From: Morella rubra
Lineage: Eukaryota; Streptophyta; Magnoliopsida; Fagales; Myricaceae
Direction of reading: 5' to 3'
Length of the DNA: 64,000 nt
Assembly (NCBI GenBank): GCA_003952965.2
Contig: CM025851.1
Location: 30,652,664-30,716,663 of the forward strand
Made by a program: the position numbers and the translations under genes. Of the stretch, positions 54,118 to 64,000 are shown in pieces. The notes below the pieces were generated by a model. That model was not told the DNA's origin. It was given only the letters and a program-made list of their open reading frames with translations, and searched no databases. The stretch's first letter is position 1. The number at the start of each line of letters is the position of its first letter.

Positions 54118-56060
54118 ACACACATTATATCCCAAAAATAAACTCAAACATAACAAGTCAAAAACACTCCAATATTCATCCTCCATGCTTCTCAAACTCA
54201 TAATTTATTTCCAGAACTCAAGCACTTCAATAATCAAACATTCAATATAAAGCTCAAATATTATACATGTATCACTATTAAAAAAAACACTCCTATAATC
54301 ATCCTCCAGTCTTCTCAAACTTCATGATTCATTTCCAGAACTCAAGCACTTCAATAATTAAATATGAGAATAGAATAAATGCTACACAAGGTCAATAACT
54401 TGCAATCTGCCCTAACTGCGATCGATCGATAATATAGACGATCGATCGGCTTTCAAGACCGATCGATCGTCATTATACAGATGATCGATCGCTGAACCTC
54501 CATCTAACACACGATCAATTCAGAATCTGGTGATCGATCGTGACTAACCCAGATCGACAAAACAGCTTGCCAGCCTCCCACACACTCAAATCCACGCCCA
54601 AAACACTCACAAATCATCCTCATGCAATACTAATTCTAATATACATATTAAAAATACTCTAATAAGCTCTAATCATCACAAATCCAATCCACAATACCCA
54701 CAAATAGACAAATAAAAATAACACCAAATAACCAACGAAATCATTCATAAATCATAGTGTAGGTTGATTCAATTACCTTTTGCACGAAATATAGACCAAA
54801 ACGAACCAAATCCACACCAAAATCTCACAAATGTTGCCCAAATTTTTCAATATTCACCGGTTAAAAAACCAATGAATTTGAGCTTGGGCTTAACCTTAAG
54901 CACTTCTAAACACTCTCACAACTAAAAGGACGGTATTTTGACAAAATTGAAGGGAAAAATAGCTCCTTGCCGCGAGTTTCAAGTTTCCTCCTTGCCGTGG
55001 GTGTGTTTTTACTTCACCCACGGCTTTAGAGCATCCTGGCATTTCAAGCGCAATAACACCGATCGATCGGTACTATTACCGATCGATCGCGACCAAGCAT
55101 TAAAATTTCCGCCCAATTTTTAGAACGATCGATTGGTCAAAAACAGCGATCGATCGGTGTTAAGTTTAACACGACGTCGCATGAAGCCCCAAAATTAACG
55201 ATCCATCGGTACCAAAATATTAAACGACACCGTTACGTACGATTGATCGCCAATAAAGCGATCGATCGGTTAACCTAATTATTAAAAAATAATTTTTAAC
55301 CTAACAAATGACTTAATTATTAAAATTAATTTACTTATAATATCATATTAATACATACCACATACTGATGAATTATAATCATGTGTTAAATAAGCGTTAT
55401 GTCACTAGTTTCTAACATCTTAATACCTTACTCATACTAACACAAACAAAATGCATCTATGTTGCAACATGTATAACTTATACATGCTTTCTTAAAAATT
55501 AATGATATGTACTTGATATGTTTTTATGTAATCTAAATACATCCTAACATACTTTGTTAATATATATTTGTATATTTCTAATCATTTAAACTCACATTAT
55601 TTAAAAAATTGAGGGTTAGATGAAAAACTAGTGTAGCGATCGATCGGTGTATATAACGATCGATCGGTTAGTGCACCCAAACGACGACGGATAACACCGA
55701 TGGATCGGTGTGCATTTAGCGATCGATCGGTGTATTTAATTACAAAACAGAAAAATAAAAAAATGATTTCTTGTTAAAATTTTATATTACTTATTTGGTA
55801 AACCATTTATTTCGTTATTTTTGCCGACCAAAGGGTATATTGGTCATTTTACTTATATAAGTGTCGAGAAAGAAATACAAATAGAAAAACACGTAAACTG
55901 TAATCAAAGTTTCTTCTGCATATCCACAGATAAACATAAATGTCTCAAATACGTAAATAAAAAAACAAATCCAAATAAACACAAATGTCTCAAAGAGATA
56001 AATAAAACCATAAATCAAAATGTATGTCCCAAATAGATATAAAAAAATAACATAAAAATT
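54118..56060. repeat. Internal CGATCGATCG arrays and spacer upstream of CACTA-2 TNP2
   Basis: Motif clusters lie at 54418-54545, 55056-55272 and 55634-55735, with AT-rich sequence between. 54150-54360 contains a short direct repeat (TTCTCAAACTCATAATTTAT and TTCTCAAACTTCATGATTCA, each followed by TTTCCAGAACTCAAGCACTT). There is no gene. Confidence 0.65.
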
Positions 56061-56061
56061 C

Positions 56062-57303
56062 ATCAACGTTGAACAGCATCACGGAAAGTGGCCACGTCAT
56101 CAGGAATATCTCCGGGAATCCTCTGTGGATCTGCCTTGTCTTGAAATCATCTAGAGTCTTCTTAATTTCTTCCAGCTGCTCGTTGACGCCATATGAGCCA
56201 CGACCGACTTGTTGCGCAGCATTGTCACAATGCACTCCCCATCGAAGGCGGTCCGGAGCTCTTTCAGCTGCTCCTCTAATGACTACATCTGCCTCTCAAC
56301 AGGCTGTAGAGTGGCCTTCATAGTCTCGCTGACACGGCTGTCGAGGTCCGCAAATAGCTGGGCCACCCATGGAGGGGGCACTGCAAGTGCTCCCGTCTCC
56401 AGAGGTGCCTCTGACGCTGATGTCGAAGGCCGTGATGCCTCCTCTGCGGCCGCCGCTGCTCTACGAGCGAACCGTCGAGTCAATGCCCCCTCCTGGCCAG
56501 AGTGAACTTGTTCAGCGCACTTTTAACCTCCTTACGTGTATCCGAGGCAGCGATCACGACTCCCCGAGAAATGAGGAACTGAGTCAGAAACGCGCCGTAT
56601 GGGAGGCTATATTCCTTAATTCCCCAAGCCTCATCCATAATCAGCTCGAACATGTACAGCGGAAAATCTATCCGCGTATGCTGACCCAGTAGAGCATGCA
56701 CTGAGCTCTCGTGAACGGGCACTCGGTGGAATGAGTTCTGCCATCGACGTTCGGCGTCCAAATAAGGTGTAAAATCCACCAAAACTCACTGAACTCACTC
56801 TGCTTAATTATGCTGCCCACCACTGCAGAGGTCTTCCCAGTCATCAGCGTCCACAAATCCTGCTCTGATGTCCTCTGTTCATCCATCAGGGGTACTGCCG
56901 GGAAATAGGGGCTCTCGGGCTGGGGGCAGTTTAAGAAATCGGCAATGACGTCTGTCGAGAATAAGAACTGCACACCTCGCACCTCTAGCTGCACCTCAGG
57001 TGCTCTATCTACCGAGACGAGTGCATAGAAGAAATCTTGCACAACTGCGTCCACACAAAATCCCTCAGTCCACGAAAGCTGATGAAGAAATCCTTGGTAC
57101 TCGAAGAGCTGGTAGAGGGAGTGCTCCTCGTACAATAACTGGTCAAAATCAGAGAGTGTCACAGGACGCTCTTTGGCCACTGGCCGCCCCCTCAGGTACT
57201 CCATTCGCCTCTCCAAGGTCATCATTGGATCAGCGACTTCCTGCTATTGGGACGACGATCCCGTCTCGGTTCTCATTGTGCGTGCGCGCTTAACTCCTGA
57301 CAT
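56062..57303 (-). pseudogene. CACTA-2 plant-transposon-protein-like gene, broken
   Basis: The start at 57303 gives MSGVKRARTMRTETGSSSQ, then an in-frame TAG and a 185-codon stretch beginning MMTLERRMEYLRGRPVAKER with GVQFLFSTDVIADFLNCP. A frame change near 56700 leads to HTRIDFPLYMFELIMDEAWG, then YSLPYGAFLTQFLISRGVVI. A second change leads to an alanine/proline-rich part and a C-terminal helix ending DDVATFRDAVQR. The order resembles the putative plant transposon protein family (PF20167). Its relative in CACTA-1 is at 11850-10610. The GC content is higher than in the neighbouring repeats, which supports former coding use. Function unknown. Confidence 0.6.
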
Positions 57304-57419
57304 TTTATGTATACTGCAAAAGTTGTATATAAATATGTGTTAATAAGTAATCGCAATAACGTATTACTTAAAAAAAATAAAAGTAATCACAATCACGTAA
57401 TTATTAACGAAGTTGAAAC

Positions 57420-58787
57420 AAAAAGCGATCCATCGCCATCCAAAGCGATCGATCACTAAATGTACCAATCGATCGGTTATATAAACGATCGATCGTTACA
57501 TTTAGTGATCGATCGTTAGTAATTACGCGATCGATCGTTAAATGGCGATCGATCAATCAATTTGACCGATCGAACGCTATTGGTAAACGATGCGTTTCAG
57601 CGCACAGATGATAGATCGTCTATGCAACCAAACGCACAATATCACTAAGGGATCGATCGCCACAAATACGATCGATCACTAGTTAATCAAAACGCTGCAC
57701 TTCACATTGTAGCTTACCGATCGATCGCTTAGGTGTAAGTGATCGATCGATTACCATACCGATCGATCTGATCCCCAATTGAAACGCACAGTTTCGAGGA
57801 AACGATCGATCGCTCACTAAAGCATCGATCGCTCCGTACCAAATTCAGCGATCGATCGGTTAATTTAACCGATCGATCCTTGGACCTAGCACTTACAAAG
57901 CGATTGATTGCTTTTGGAGGCGGTCGATCGGTACGGGAACAAACACACAGACGTTACAAAACCCCAAAACAGGCCCAAAATCACCCAAAATTGATCCCAA
58001 AACAATCCTAAACTCTTAAAACATACATCAACAATAAAATAAATATATTTTACGGACCTAAATGGATGATATAGCAAATTAAAAAACGTAAACTAAAAAT
58101 TCGCTAGTGAACAACCGCTTAATATTGCTTAAAAAATAATATAAGTACGTACCTTTGACGTAGAAGACAATGAAGGATGATTCCACGCACTTTGGAAGAC
58201 AATGCAGCACGAAATGGCTCCTTGCACTTTGAGAGGATTCGAGAGATTTTGTGGAGAGATAACCGGTAAAAATGACTTTGACGGTTTCATATAATCTTCG
58301 TACCGATCGATCGGTAGTTAAGTGACGATCGATCGCTATGTTCTAACACGTGGCGTCTTTCCATTCATTGAATGGTGATTCGAAAAAGTGACGGGTACGA
58401 TACGATCGATCGGTTAATATTAACGATCGATCGGTTTATAAACAATGATCGATCGGTTTGAGTGACGATGTAAATTCGTTGCCTAAACTCTTTGCATGTA
58501 GTGACGGAGCATTTCGTCACAAAATTAACGATCGATCGGTGTATGACCGATGAATCGGTGTGTGACGAATATTTTCGTCACCAAAAAATTAACTTTTAGT
58601 GACAACAATTTTATTTCGTCACAAATAAAACTTTAGTGACGAAATTGGTGACGAAAAGTAGTTTCGTCATGAAAAAACCGTTTTTTTGTGACGAAAATAG
58701 CATTTTGTCACTAAAAATTAGCTTTTAGTGACGAAATTCAATTCGTCACCAAGAATTTCGTCACTAAAAATCAATTTTCTAGTAGTG
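57420..58787. repeat. CACTA-2 right subterminal array and terminal inverted repeat
   Basis: Dense CGATCGATCG motifs run from 57428 to 57930 and again from 58300 to 58560, separated by about 370 bases of AT-rich sequence. The last 200 bases alternate TTTTAGTGACGAAA and TTTCGTCAC. The terminus is CTAGTAGTG. Confidence 0.88.
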
Positions 58788-59205
58788 ATTCGTTTTCCTG
58801 TTATCTGAGGCACCAAACCTACAAGTAAATGTAATGGCAGAACTTTTATGTTGAAGGAAAAAAAGTGGACATGCTTAAGACTTAGGAAGGCGTTTACCAC
58901 GACTACCTCATTGAGTTTGAATGGTGCTTAACTAAACTGCTTGACAGTTGACACCCTGTTTTCGTGTGCTTCCTTTATCTGCTTCTTTTTTTTTTTTTTT
59001 AACATATTATAAATGAAATTGGAATCCCAAAAACGAGAAAACAATAAGCAGAACATCAGGATGCAATACGCATAGATCCCCCCTCTCTTTTTTCCCTTCA
59101 TTTTACTGTTCTAGCTGAGGATGCAATTAATTTTTTTTTCTTATGTTACATGGTGCTTTTGTTCCTCCTATGGGGTACTTAATTTTTTTATCTTCTTCTT
59201 CACAG
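58788..59205. other. Anonymous sequence; ends in an intron-like acceptor
   Basis: No exon is recognised. The last 40 bases are T-rich and end TTCTTCTTCACAG, a good plant 3' splice site before the exon-like piece at 59206. Confidence 0.35.
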
Positions 59206-59262
59206 TTCCTTGTGCAGTGTGTCAAACAATTGCCGCACAAGATTACTTTTTATGGGACAGTG
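59206..59262 (+). pseudogene. Orphan exon resembling cap-binding protein CBP80 (ABH1)
   Basis: A 57-base piece with TTCACAG before it and GTAAGT after it reads FLVQCVKQLPHKITFYGTV. From memory, Arabidopsis ABH1/CBP80 has LQCAEQLPHKIPLYGTLI near its N-terminus, which fits closely. CBP80 is the large subunit of the nuclear mRNA cap-binding complex. The exons that should flank it were not found on either side, although CACTA-2 could separate it from upstream exons beyond 47773. It may be a captured or leftover fragment. Confidence 0.5.
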
Positions 59263-59398
59263 GTAAGTGCATTTTTATCATTTTGCTCTCTTTCTCTCTC
59301 TCTCCCTCCCACAGATAGACACACCCTAAGAGTAGTACCTAGTTTCTGCAAGATCCTTTCTCACTTAAAGGTAGATAGGGCACTTTTTTCCTTTTGTA

Positions 59399-59690
59399 CA
59401 CTACAAAAAAAACAACCTTTAGCAGCGGTCAAAAACCGCTGCTAATGGTGCCACAACTGTCACTATAGCCTATAGCGGCGGTCGTGACTGCCACTATTGA
59501 ACAGTCGCAATAGGCTATAGCGGCGGTTTTCTCGGCCGCTGGTCTATAGCGACGATCGGCTAGCAGTGTTTGTGACCGTCGCTATAGACGCAAAGCGCAA
59601 TCACAGTTTTCTCGACCGCTATAGGCCTTTTATCCTGCGTTTAAATATCTATAGCAGCAGTCAAGTGATCGCTGCTAAAAGTTTGTGCCG
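59399..59690. mobile_element. One terminus of a third CACTA-type element
   Basis: It starts CACTACAAAAAAAACAACC, followed by repeated GCAGCGGT or AGCGGCGG words in both orientations. These include a hairpin (TTTAGCAGCGGTC..ACCGCTGCTAA) and blocks such as GCCTATAGCGGCGGTC. No matching opposite end was found to the right, so the copy is truncated or very small. Confidence 0.6.
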
Positions 59691-60000
59691 ACCTTTTTTT
59701 TATTTGGGTTATGTGCCAGTATTTTTAAAACACCATTAATTTTTTCCTATATTTTCCTATAATCGGTAATACAAATTTATTTTAATAACTATAATTCATT
59801 GAATGTAAAAACTTGAACATTGATAATAAAACAAAATATACTTCATCATTGATTAATAATGTTTTACAACAAACACAAGAATCTCTACAAGTAATCTAAA
59901 AAGTAACAAGTTTCTAATATAAAATAACAATAAGCAAGGACCAACTAAAATATTCAAATACAACAAAATAAACAAGGACCAATTAAAATCTTCCTCTTTT
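59691..60000. other. AT-rich sequence, no feature seen
   Basis: Very AT-rich. No open frame or repeat recognised. Confidence 0.3.
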
Positions 60001-61362
60001 ACACATCAACATCCTCTTGAATTCCTGTAATTGAAAATAAATATCACATGAGAAATAGAAATAAACAAAAATTTATGTAAACAAAATATCTACTTATATA
60101 TAAGGCTATAAGCAACTCTAGATTCTCTATCGGCCCAAGCCTCCGCTCCATGGACTAAGCCTCACAAAAAATCTCAATTTAAACCGTAAAACACTTTTCA
60201 TTGAATCGGGTCGGAGTACTATCCGAATCAAATATAAAAAACTGGGCTCCACATAGCCTAACATAATGAACTTAAAAATTCAGGCTTATCCTTGAACATT
60301 GCAGAGGCATGCTATATTATCAGCATTTAATACGAATAAGAACCAATTTTTATTGAAAAATGAAAAGTTGCGGCAACTTGGTGACCAAAGAAAAGGAGGC
60401 CACTAAAGTTTTTTCAATCAACGGATTTGTGCAGTTTAACATATGCAATACATATTCAAACTTTTCTAGGACATTATAGATATACTGAAAATAACCCAGC
60501 TTCTTTCATCATAAGTATATCCATTCAACCATCATGCATCTCACAATTCCATAAGAACAAAATTGAAGGGGAAGTTAGGGAAACATAGGAGCAGAAGCCA
60601 GGATATACCTACCTGAAACTTCTGGTTGTGAAGAATACCACTACCCATGCTAAAGGATGGACTCTGTGAGACCTGAAGAAAAGATGCAAATTAAAAAAAG
60701 GAATTGGAAGTAGAAGAACTTCTTTGTAAAGTATCCCTAGGACATACAATTCAGACTAACAATTCATAGCTCTATAACATACCATGTAACCCCCTGAACC
60801 TAAATAAAACCAGCAGTATTAACACTTAACTTAATTCGAATCACCTACACAACTTAAATAATTATTAGGGGAATATGTAGACTTCAACTAAGCTCCAAAC
60901 TGAAGATTTACCAAACTTTCGCCAATAAATGAATCTGGATAGCACCTAAAATAAATAAATAAAAAATTTCTTATGCTAAAAAATGATATGTTGTGCAAAA
61001 TTAGTACTCTGTCCAGAACTCTTACCCTCATTTCTTCCATTTCTTGAACTACAGCTCTTGGACTACTCACAATCACGTCATCCTCAACAAACATCAAAAC
61101 AACCATGTATATACAGTCCTAATATAAGAAAAAACATAGAAACTCGACAATGTCTAAGATGCTCATTTTAGAGAGGATCAATTAGGTACTAATTTCAGAT
61201 CATAACAGAAAGAACCATCAGGGCATATTGGCTATAATCTATTCTAGACAATGACTTCAAAGAATTGTCACCTGCGATAAATGTTCTTTATCGCCATGCA
61301 GAGCTTTGTTCTGCACAAGAAGATTAGCCTCTCTTTTTTGAACAAGAGAAGACAATTCAGAA
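60001..61362 (-). other. Chain of exon-like pieces on the minus strand, gene unknown
   Basis: Several short segments with good splice borders follow each other. The first, ending HGDKEHLSQ|GTGACA (about 61362-61272), reads ELSSLVQKREANLLVQNKAL. The second, TTGAG|GATGAC..ATGAGG|GTAAGA (about 61082-61026), reads DDVIVSSPRAVVQEMEEMR. The third, TTCAG|GTCTCA..TTTCAG|GTAGGT (about 60673-60613), reads VSQSPSFSMGSGILHNQKFQ. The last is a possible terminal piece after ATTACAG at about 60024. The first is charged and coil-like. I do not recognise the protein. It could be a small gene, a gene fragment or a spliced non-coding RNA. Confidence 0.3.
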
Positions 61363-62939
61363 GAATGATATCATAAGTCATTATGCCATGCATGCCTTAA
61401 ACAGTGTGTACAAGCTACAAAGGGAGAGTTTGGATAGGCAAGAGACCTTCAGCGTCCTAAAACGATCACTTAAAGGAGCAAGGCCATCAAGAATGCTTGT
61501 TTGGAAAAGGGTGCTTTAATAGCTTTTTTGAAGTTGGGCGCCTTTTTGGATCCTTCACCAAGCAAGTAGGTAGCAGCTCTTCGTAAGACATAAAAATGCA
61601 ACATTGCAACTAGACCATTTAAGCAAACAGTTGCATGCAATAATCATCTCACAAAAAAAGAACTAGAAAGACTACGTTCAAGTGAAATAAAATAATTAGA
61701 ACAACAATTTACGCTGAATAATGCATAGAAGAATTTTAAAAAAAAACTGCGCGTGCTTTTCATTTTTGGCTTAATTCCATTAATTTCATTCACCAATAGC
61801 CCAAAACTAATAACACAGAGCAAATTGGGCGCAAACAAAAAAAAAGGAAGCACATAGCACCAGAAAAACAGAGGCCACGCAGCTCGTCGATTTGATGCTA
61901 GCAAGAGGATGTATCAGATTTTTGCCATGCTTCGACTAGGAGGTGGTCGGCCTATGGAAAAGAAACCCCAATAGGCAAACCTCAAGCAACAATGCATAAT
62001 CTACACTCTCTTAGCTTCTCTGTGACGGCACATAAGGGGCTCTAAATCTGTAAGATTTTTGCTGCCATGGATGATGGCGAAGGACAGAGGTTGACGGCGT
62101 CTGGAAGGGGGCGGAGGGAGAGAAGAGGTATGGAGCGAAAAAGATATGAACCCTATAGGGCTTGTTTGGACGTGGGTTCAAGTTTTGGTTCAGGGTATAG
62201 GTTCTAGTTCTGGTTAAGTGAGTTGGACCCTGGCTGAACTTCACCTGCCTCAATGATCTCACCTGACACGCTTAAACTCTCATCCGACAATCCTCTTTAA
62301 ATGTGCCGACATCTTTGTTAAATGTTCTGCATATATTATATATATATATATAATGCAACTTTCGTGAGCACTGAGCAGTCAAAACAAAACCAAATTTGCT
62401 GACCATGTCTTTCACAGCCATTGACATGTCACGTGAGGCTCTTTTGTTTTTTAAGCAATTGAACAAAACAAAGTTGCTGACCTATAGCTTGCTCGCATTT
62501 CATGCCTCATGTGGGGCTCGAGCGACTGCCAACAATCCCATTCTGGGAAGTGGGCATCTCGCTTGCCTTCACGGGACCTTGCGCAGGGCTCGCGCAGCTG
62601 TCCACTATCCCAAAGCGTCAAAGTCTTGGGTCTTCATGCAACCTGCACCTTTTTGCCCATTTTGGTTGCAGCAAATCCAATGCAATAGAGGCGGGGAGAA
62701 AGAAGTAAAAGACGAAAGCCTACTACTTTTATTGCTCTTGTTTCTTTAGCCTTCTCCTTTATATCCTGTGGAAAAAACAATGCATCACTTGTAAGTCTTC
62801 TGCGACTAAATGGGGCAAAAACAGTTTCAATTTGACAAATGAATAAAAACCCATGTATGGCGATGGCATTGTTGTATTTGCCGATCTGCGTTTCTTTTTT
62901 CATTTGCCAACTACTTCTTATGTGAAATTACTCACATTA
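61363..62939. other. Anonymous sequence with a small dinucleotide repeat
   Basis: No gene is recognised. A (TA)n run lies at about 62333-62352. 62060-62260 on the minus strand is CT- and CCAACC-rich and could be a leader of the exon chain at 60001-61362. 62500-62640 is GC-richer with a frame of unknown meaning. Confidence 0.3.
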
Positions 62940-63256
62940 GAAGTAAGAGGAGGAAGAGGGTGCGAACGAAACTATTTGGAGAGGGTGCCAATGTTACTGC
63001 TCATTGGAAAGGTCTGATTCCTTCTGAGTGCAAGCCCGAACCTTCCATCCTACGTTTTAGCTCTCAAAAGACATGGGTTAAAGCAGTGGCGGATCAAAAA
63101 AATTTTCCTACGTAATGCAAAAAATGTCTTAGAGTTAAAATATCGAAAATTAAGGATTAAAAGCATTAAAATTTTTAAAATACACATACATACTATTTGC
63201 TGAGAGTGAAGGTGACAAATAATCCTACTGATTTGCATATTTTGAAAACGTTGCAA

Positions 63257-63260
63257 AAAA

Positions 63261-63294
<34 letters not shown>

Positions 63295-63299
63295 TATAA
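63257..63299 (+). repeat. Poly-A followed by (TA)n
   Basis: About 24 A followed by TATATA repeats, inside the hAT element. Confidence 0.9.
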
Positions 63300-63488
63300 G
63301 AAAATGATAGTTTGAGCAGCAAGAACTCCATGAAAATTCAAGGGCATGAAAAACCTAACCAAACAAAAATCAGCTAAATAATTAATTTGGGACACAAAAA
63401 TATGAGTGGATTTTCTATTTATTTTCGAAAAAAAAAAAAAAATTAGAAATTTTCAGGTAGAAACCTCTATAACCCTAAGATATTATTG

Positions 63489-63545
63489 AAGAAGAAGAAG
63501 AAGAAGAGGGAGGAAGAGGAGGAGGAGGAGGAGGAGGAAGAGGAG
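63489..63545 (+). repeat. (GAA)n/(GGA)n purine tract
   Basis: More than 50 bases of nearly pure purine, GAAGAA then GGAGGA, inside the hAT element. The glutamate-rich frame it yields is not a gene. Confidence 0.9.
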
Positions 63546-64000
63546 TGGGTTGGCCTGGGTCTATGGGGATCGGACCCCCACAAGTCCAGGCCAAAAAAAA
63601 AAAAAAAAAATTTACATATACAATTTTGTTTTGGGCGGTGCAATGGGGGGAGGCCGCCTAGGGTCGCCCCCTGCATCCGCCACTGGGTTAAAGCCTATGA
63701 ACCTCTTCACAAAGACATCGACACCAACAAAACTTGCAGCATTGGACTCAGTATGCCTTTCGTGCATGCCATCTTGGCGGAGTACCCTAACTTGGGGGTT
63801 ATCAATTTGGTCCCGTGTGCCATTGCCTGGACTAAAATCAGTCTGTGGGCCAAGGGATCATATTTATACGATAACTACTTGATCAGCAGAGCCTCTTTAC
63901 ACGATGGTTGCTAGATCAGAGCTCTTATCTGGTTCAAGGGAGAGTCTGATACTCACACGGATAAAGATACCAGTCAGTATAGAACACGGCTAAAGAAATT

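Larger units (their letters stand above)
47773..58787 (-). mobile_element. CACTA-2, large CACTA (En/Spm) DNA transposon, 11,015 bp
   Basis: The left end CACTACAAAAAAATTGAC and the reverse complement of the right end CACTACTAGAAAATTGAT share the CACTA terminus and continue TTTTTAGTGAC. The flanking triplets (AAA and ATT) do not match, so the duplication has decayed. Genes on the minus strand, from right to left, are a plant-transposon-protein-like gene, TNP2 and Transposase_24. The subterminal regions are packed with CGATCGATCG motifs. Confidence 0.93.
63084..63685. mobile_element. Non-autonomous hAT element in the esterase exon, 602 bp
   Basis: The ends are CAGTGGCGGATC and GCATCCGCCACTG, inverted copies of a common plant hAT type. 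The 8-bp target duplication GGTTAAAG is exact (63076-63083 and 63686-63693). Removing one copy restores the esterase frame TWVK|AYEPLH. Inside are an A24 run with (TA)n, and a long GAA/GGA purine tract. No transposase. Confidence 0.93.
62940..64000 (+). pseudogene. Carbohydrate esterase (At4g34215/SASA family), interrupted and truncated
   Basis: The left part (about 62940-63083) reads LFGEGANVTAHWKGLIPSEC and then PEPSILRFSSQKTWVK. After the inserted hAT element, the frame resumes as AYEPLHKDIDTNKTC, LGVINLVPCAIAWTKISLWA and KGSYLYDNYL. The plant family has EPLHxDIDTxKxCGxGPGMxFA and LVPCAxGGT at these points. A TAG at 63912-63914 follows HDGC, and family-like sequence continues after it as IRALIWFKGESDT (WYQGESD in relatives). 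The GQSN catalytic start is missing upstream, and the window ends before the C-terminus. Non-functional as it stands. Confidence 0.85.

Noticed and set aside
63486-63914. Frame beginning with a long poly-glutamate stretch
   Set aside because: The first half is a purine microsatellite inside the hAT element. Only the second half, from the esterase exon, has meaning, and it is annotated as pseudogene.
1-64000. tRNA or rRNA genes
   Set aside because: No stretch was recognised with the A-box and B-box pattern and cloverleaf pairing of a tRNA, or with rRNA core sequences. A tRNAscan-SE run would settle this.

Overview
This window is plant nuclear DNA, most likely from a eudicot and probably a woody perennial. 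It is AT-rich, has spliced genes with GT..AG introns and long intergenic spaces, and is dominated by nested plant transposable elements: an L1-type LINE, Copia and Gypsy LTR elements, CACTA/En-Spm, Mutator-like, hAT and MITEs. I cannot name the species. The only gene that looks intact is a small basic intrinsic protein aquaporin of the SIP2;1 type, on the minus strand at 38140-41636 (three exons, 236 residues).

Layout. 1-1060: two small MITEs and anonymous sequence. About 1060-25640: one old L1 LINE on the minus strand, split by later insertions. These are a solo LTR (1640-2491), a 12.1-kb CACTA element (2946-15030, CACTA-1), a second solo LTR (15181-16431) that now lies in an inverted block with a piece of LINE, and a Copia element (17500-22357) with both LTRs truncated. 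25900-34500: a MITE, then an older Copia-type LTR that was itself hit by a Pack-MULE carrying a prohibitin exon (26914-28056) and by a second Copia element with gag but no pol (28996-34378). 35192-36140: a poly-A retroposon with target duplication. 36231-37117: a non-autonomous hAT. 37118-42280: tandem repeats and the SIP2;1 gene. 42278-47770: MITEs, an LTR fragment and anonymous sequence. 47773-58787: a second large CACTA element (CACTA-2). 58788-62940: an orphan exon resembling cap-binding protein CBP80, one CACTA terminus, and a chain of exon-like pieces. 62940-64000: a carbohydrate-esterase pseudogene interrupted by a 602-bp hAT element with an exact 8-bp duplication.

The two CACTA elements have the same gene order on the same strand: a gene resembling the putative plant transposon protein family, then a TNP2-type transposase, then a Transposase_24 (TNPA-like) gene. 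All are damaged. They differ in their repeated subterminal motif: CACTA-1 uses variants of CGTTCGGACGG, CACTA-2 uses variants of CGATCGATCGG. In both, the same motif also occurs in arrays inside the element, upstream of internal genes. About 380 bases upstream of the TNP2 start in each element is a long hairpin. Its flanks are conserved (GGACAATTCAAG and AACGGG..CTAAGG) while the stem sequences differ almost completely yet still pair. This covarying stem-loop is the most interesting unexplained signal I found.
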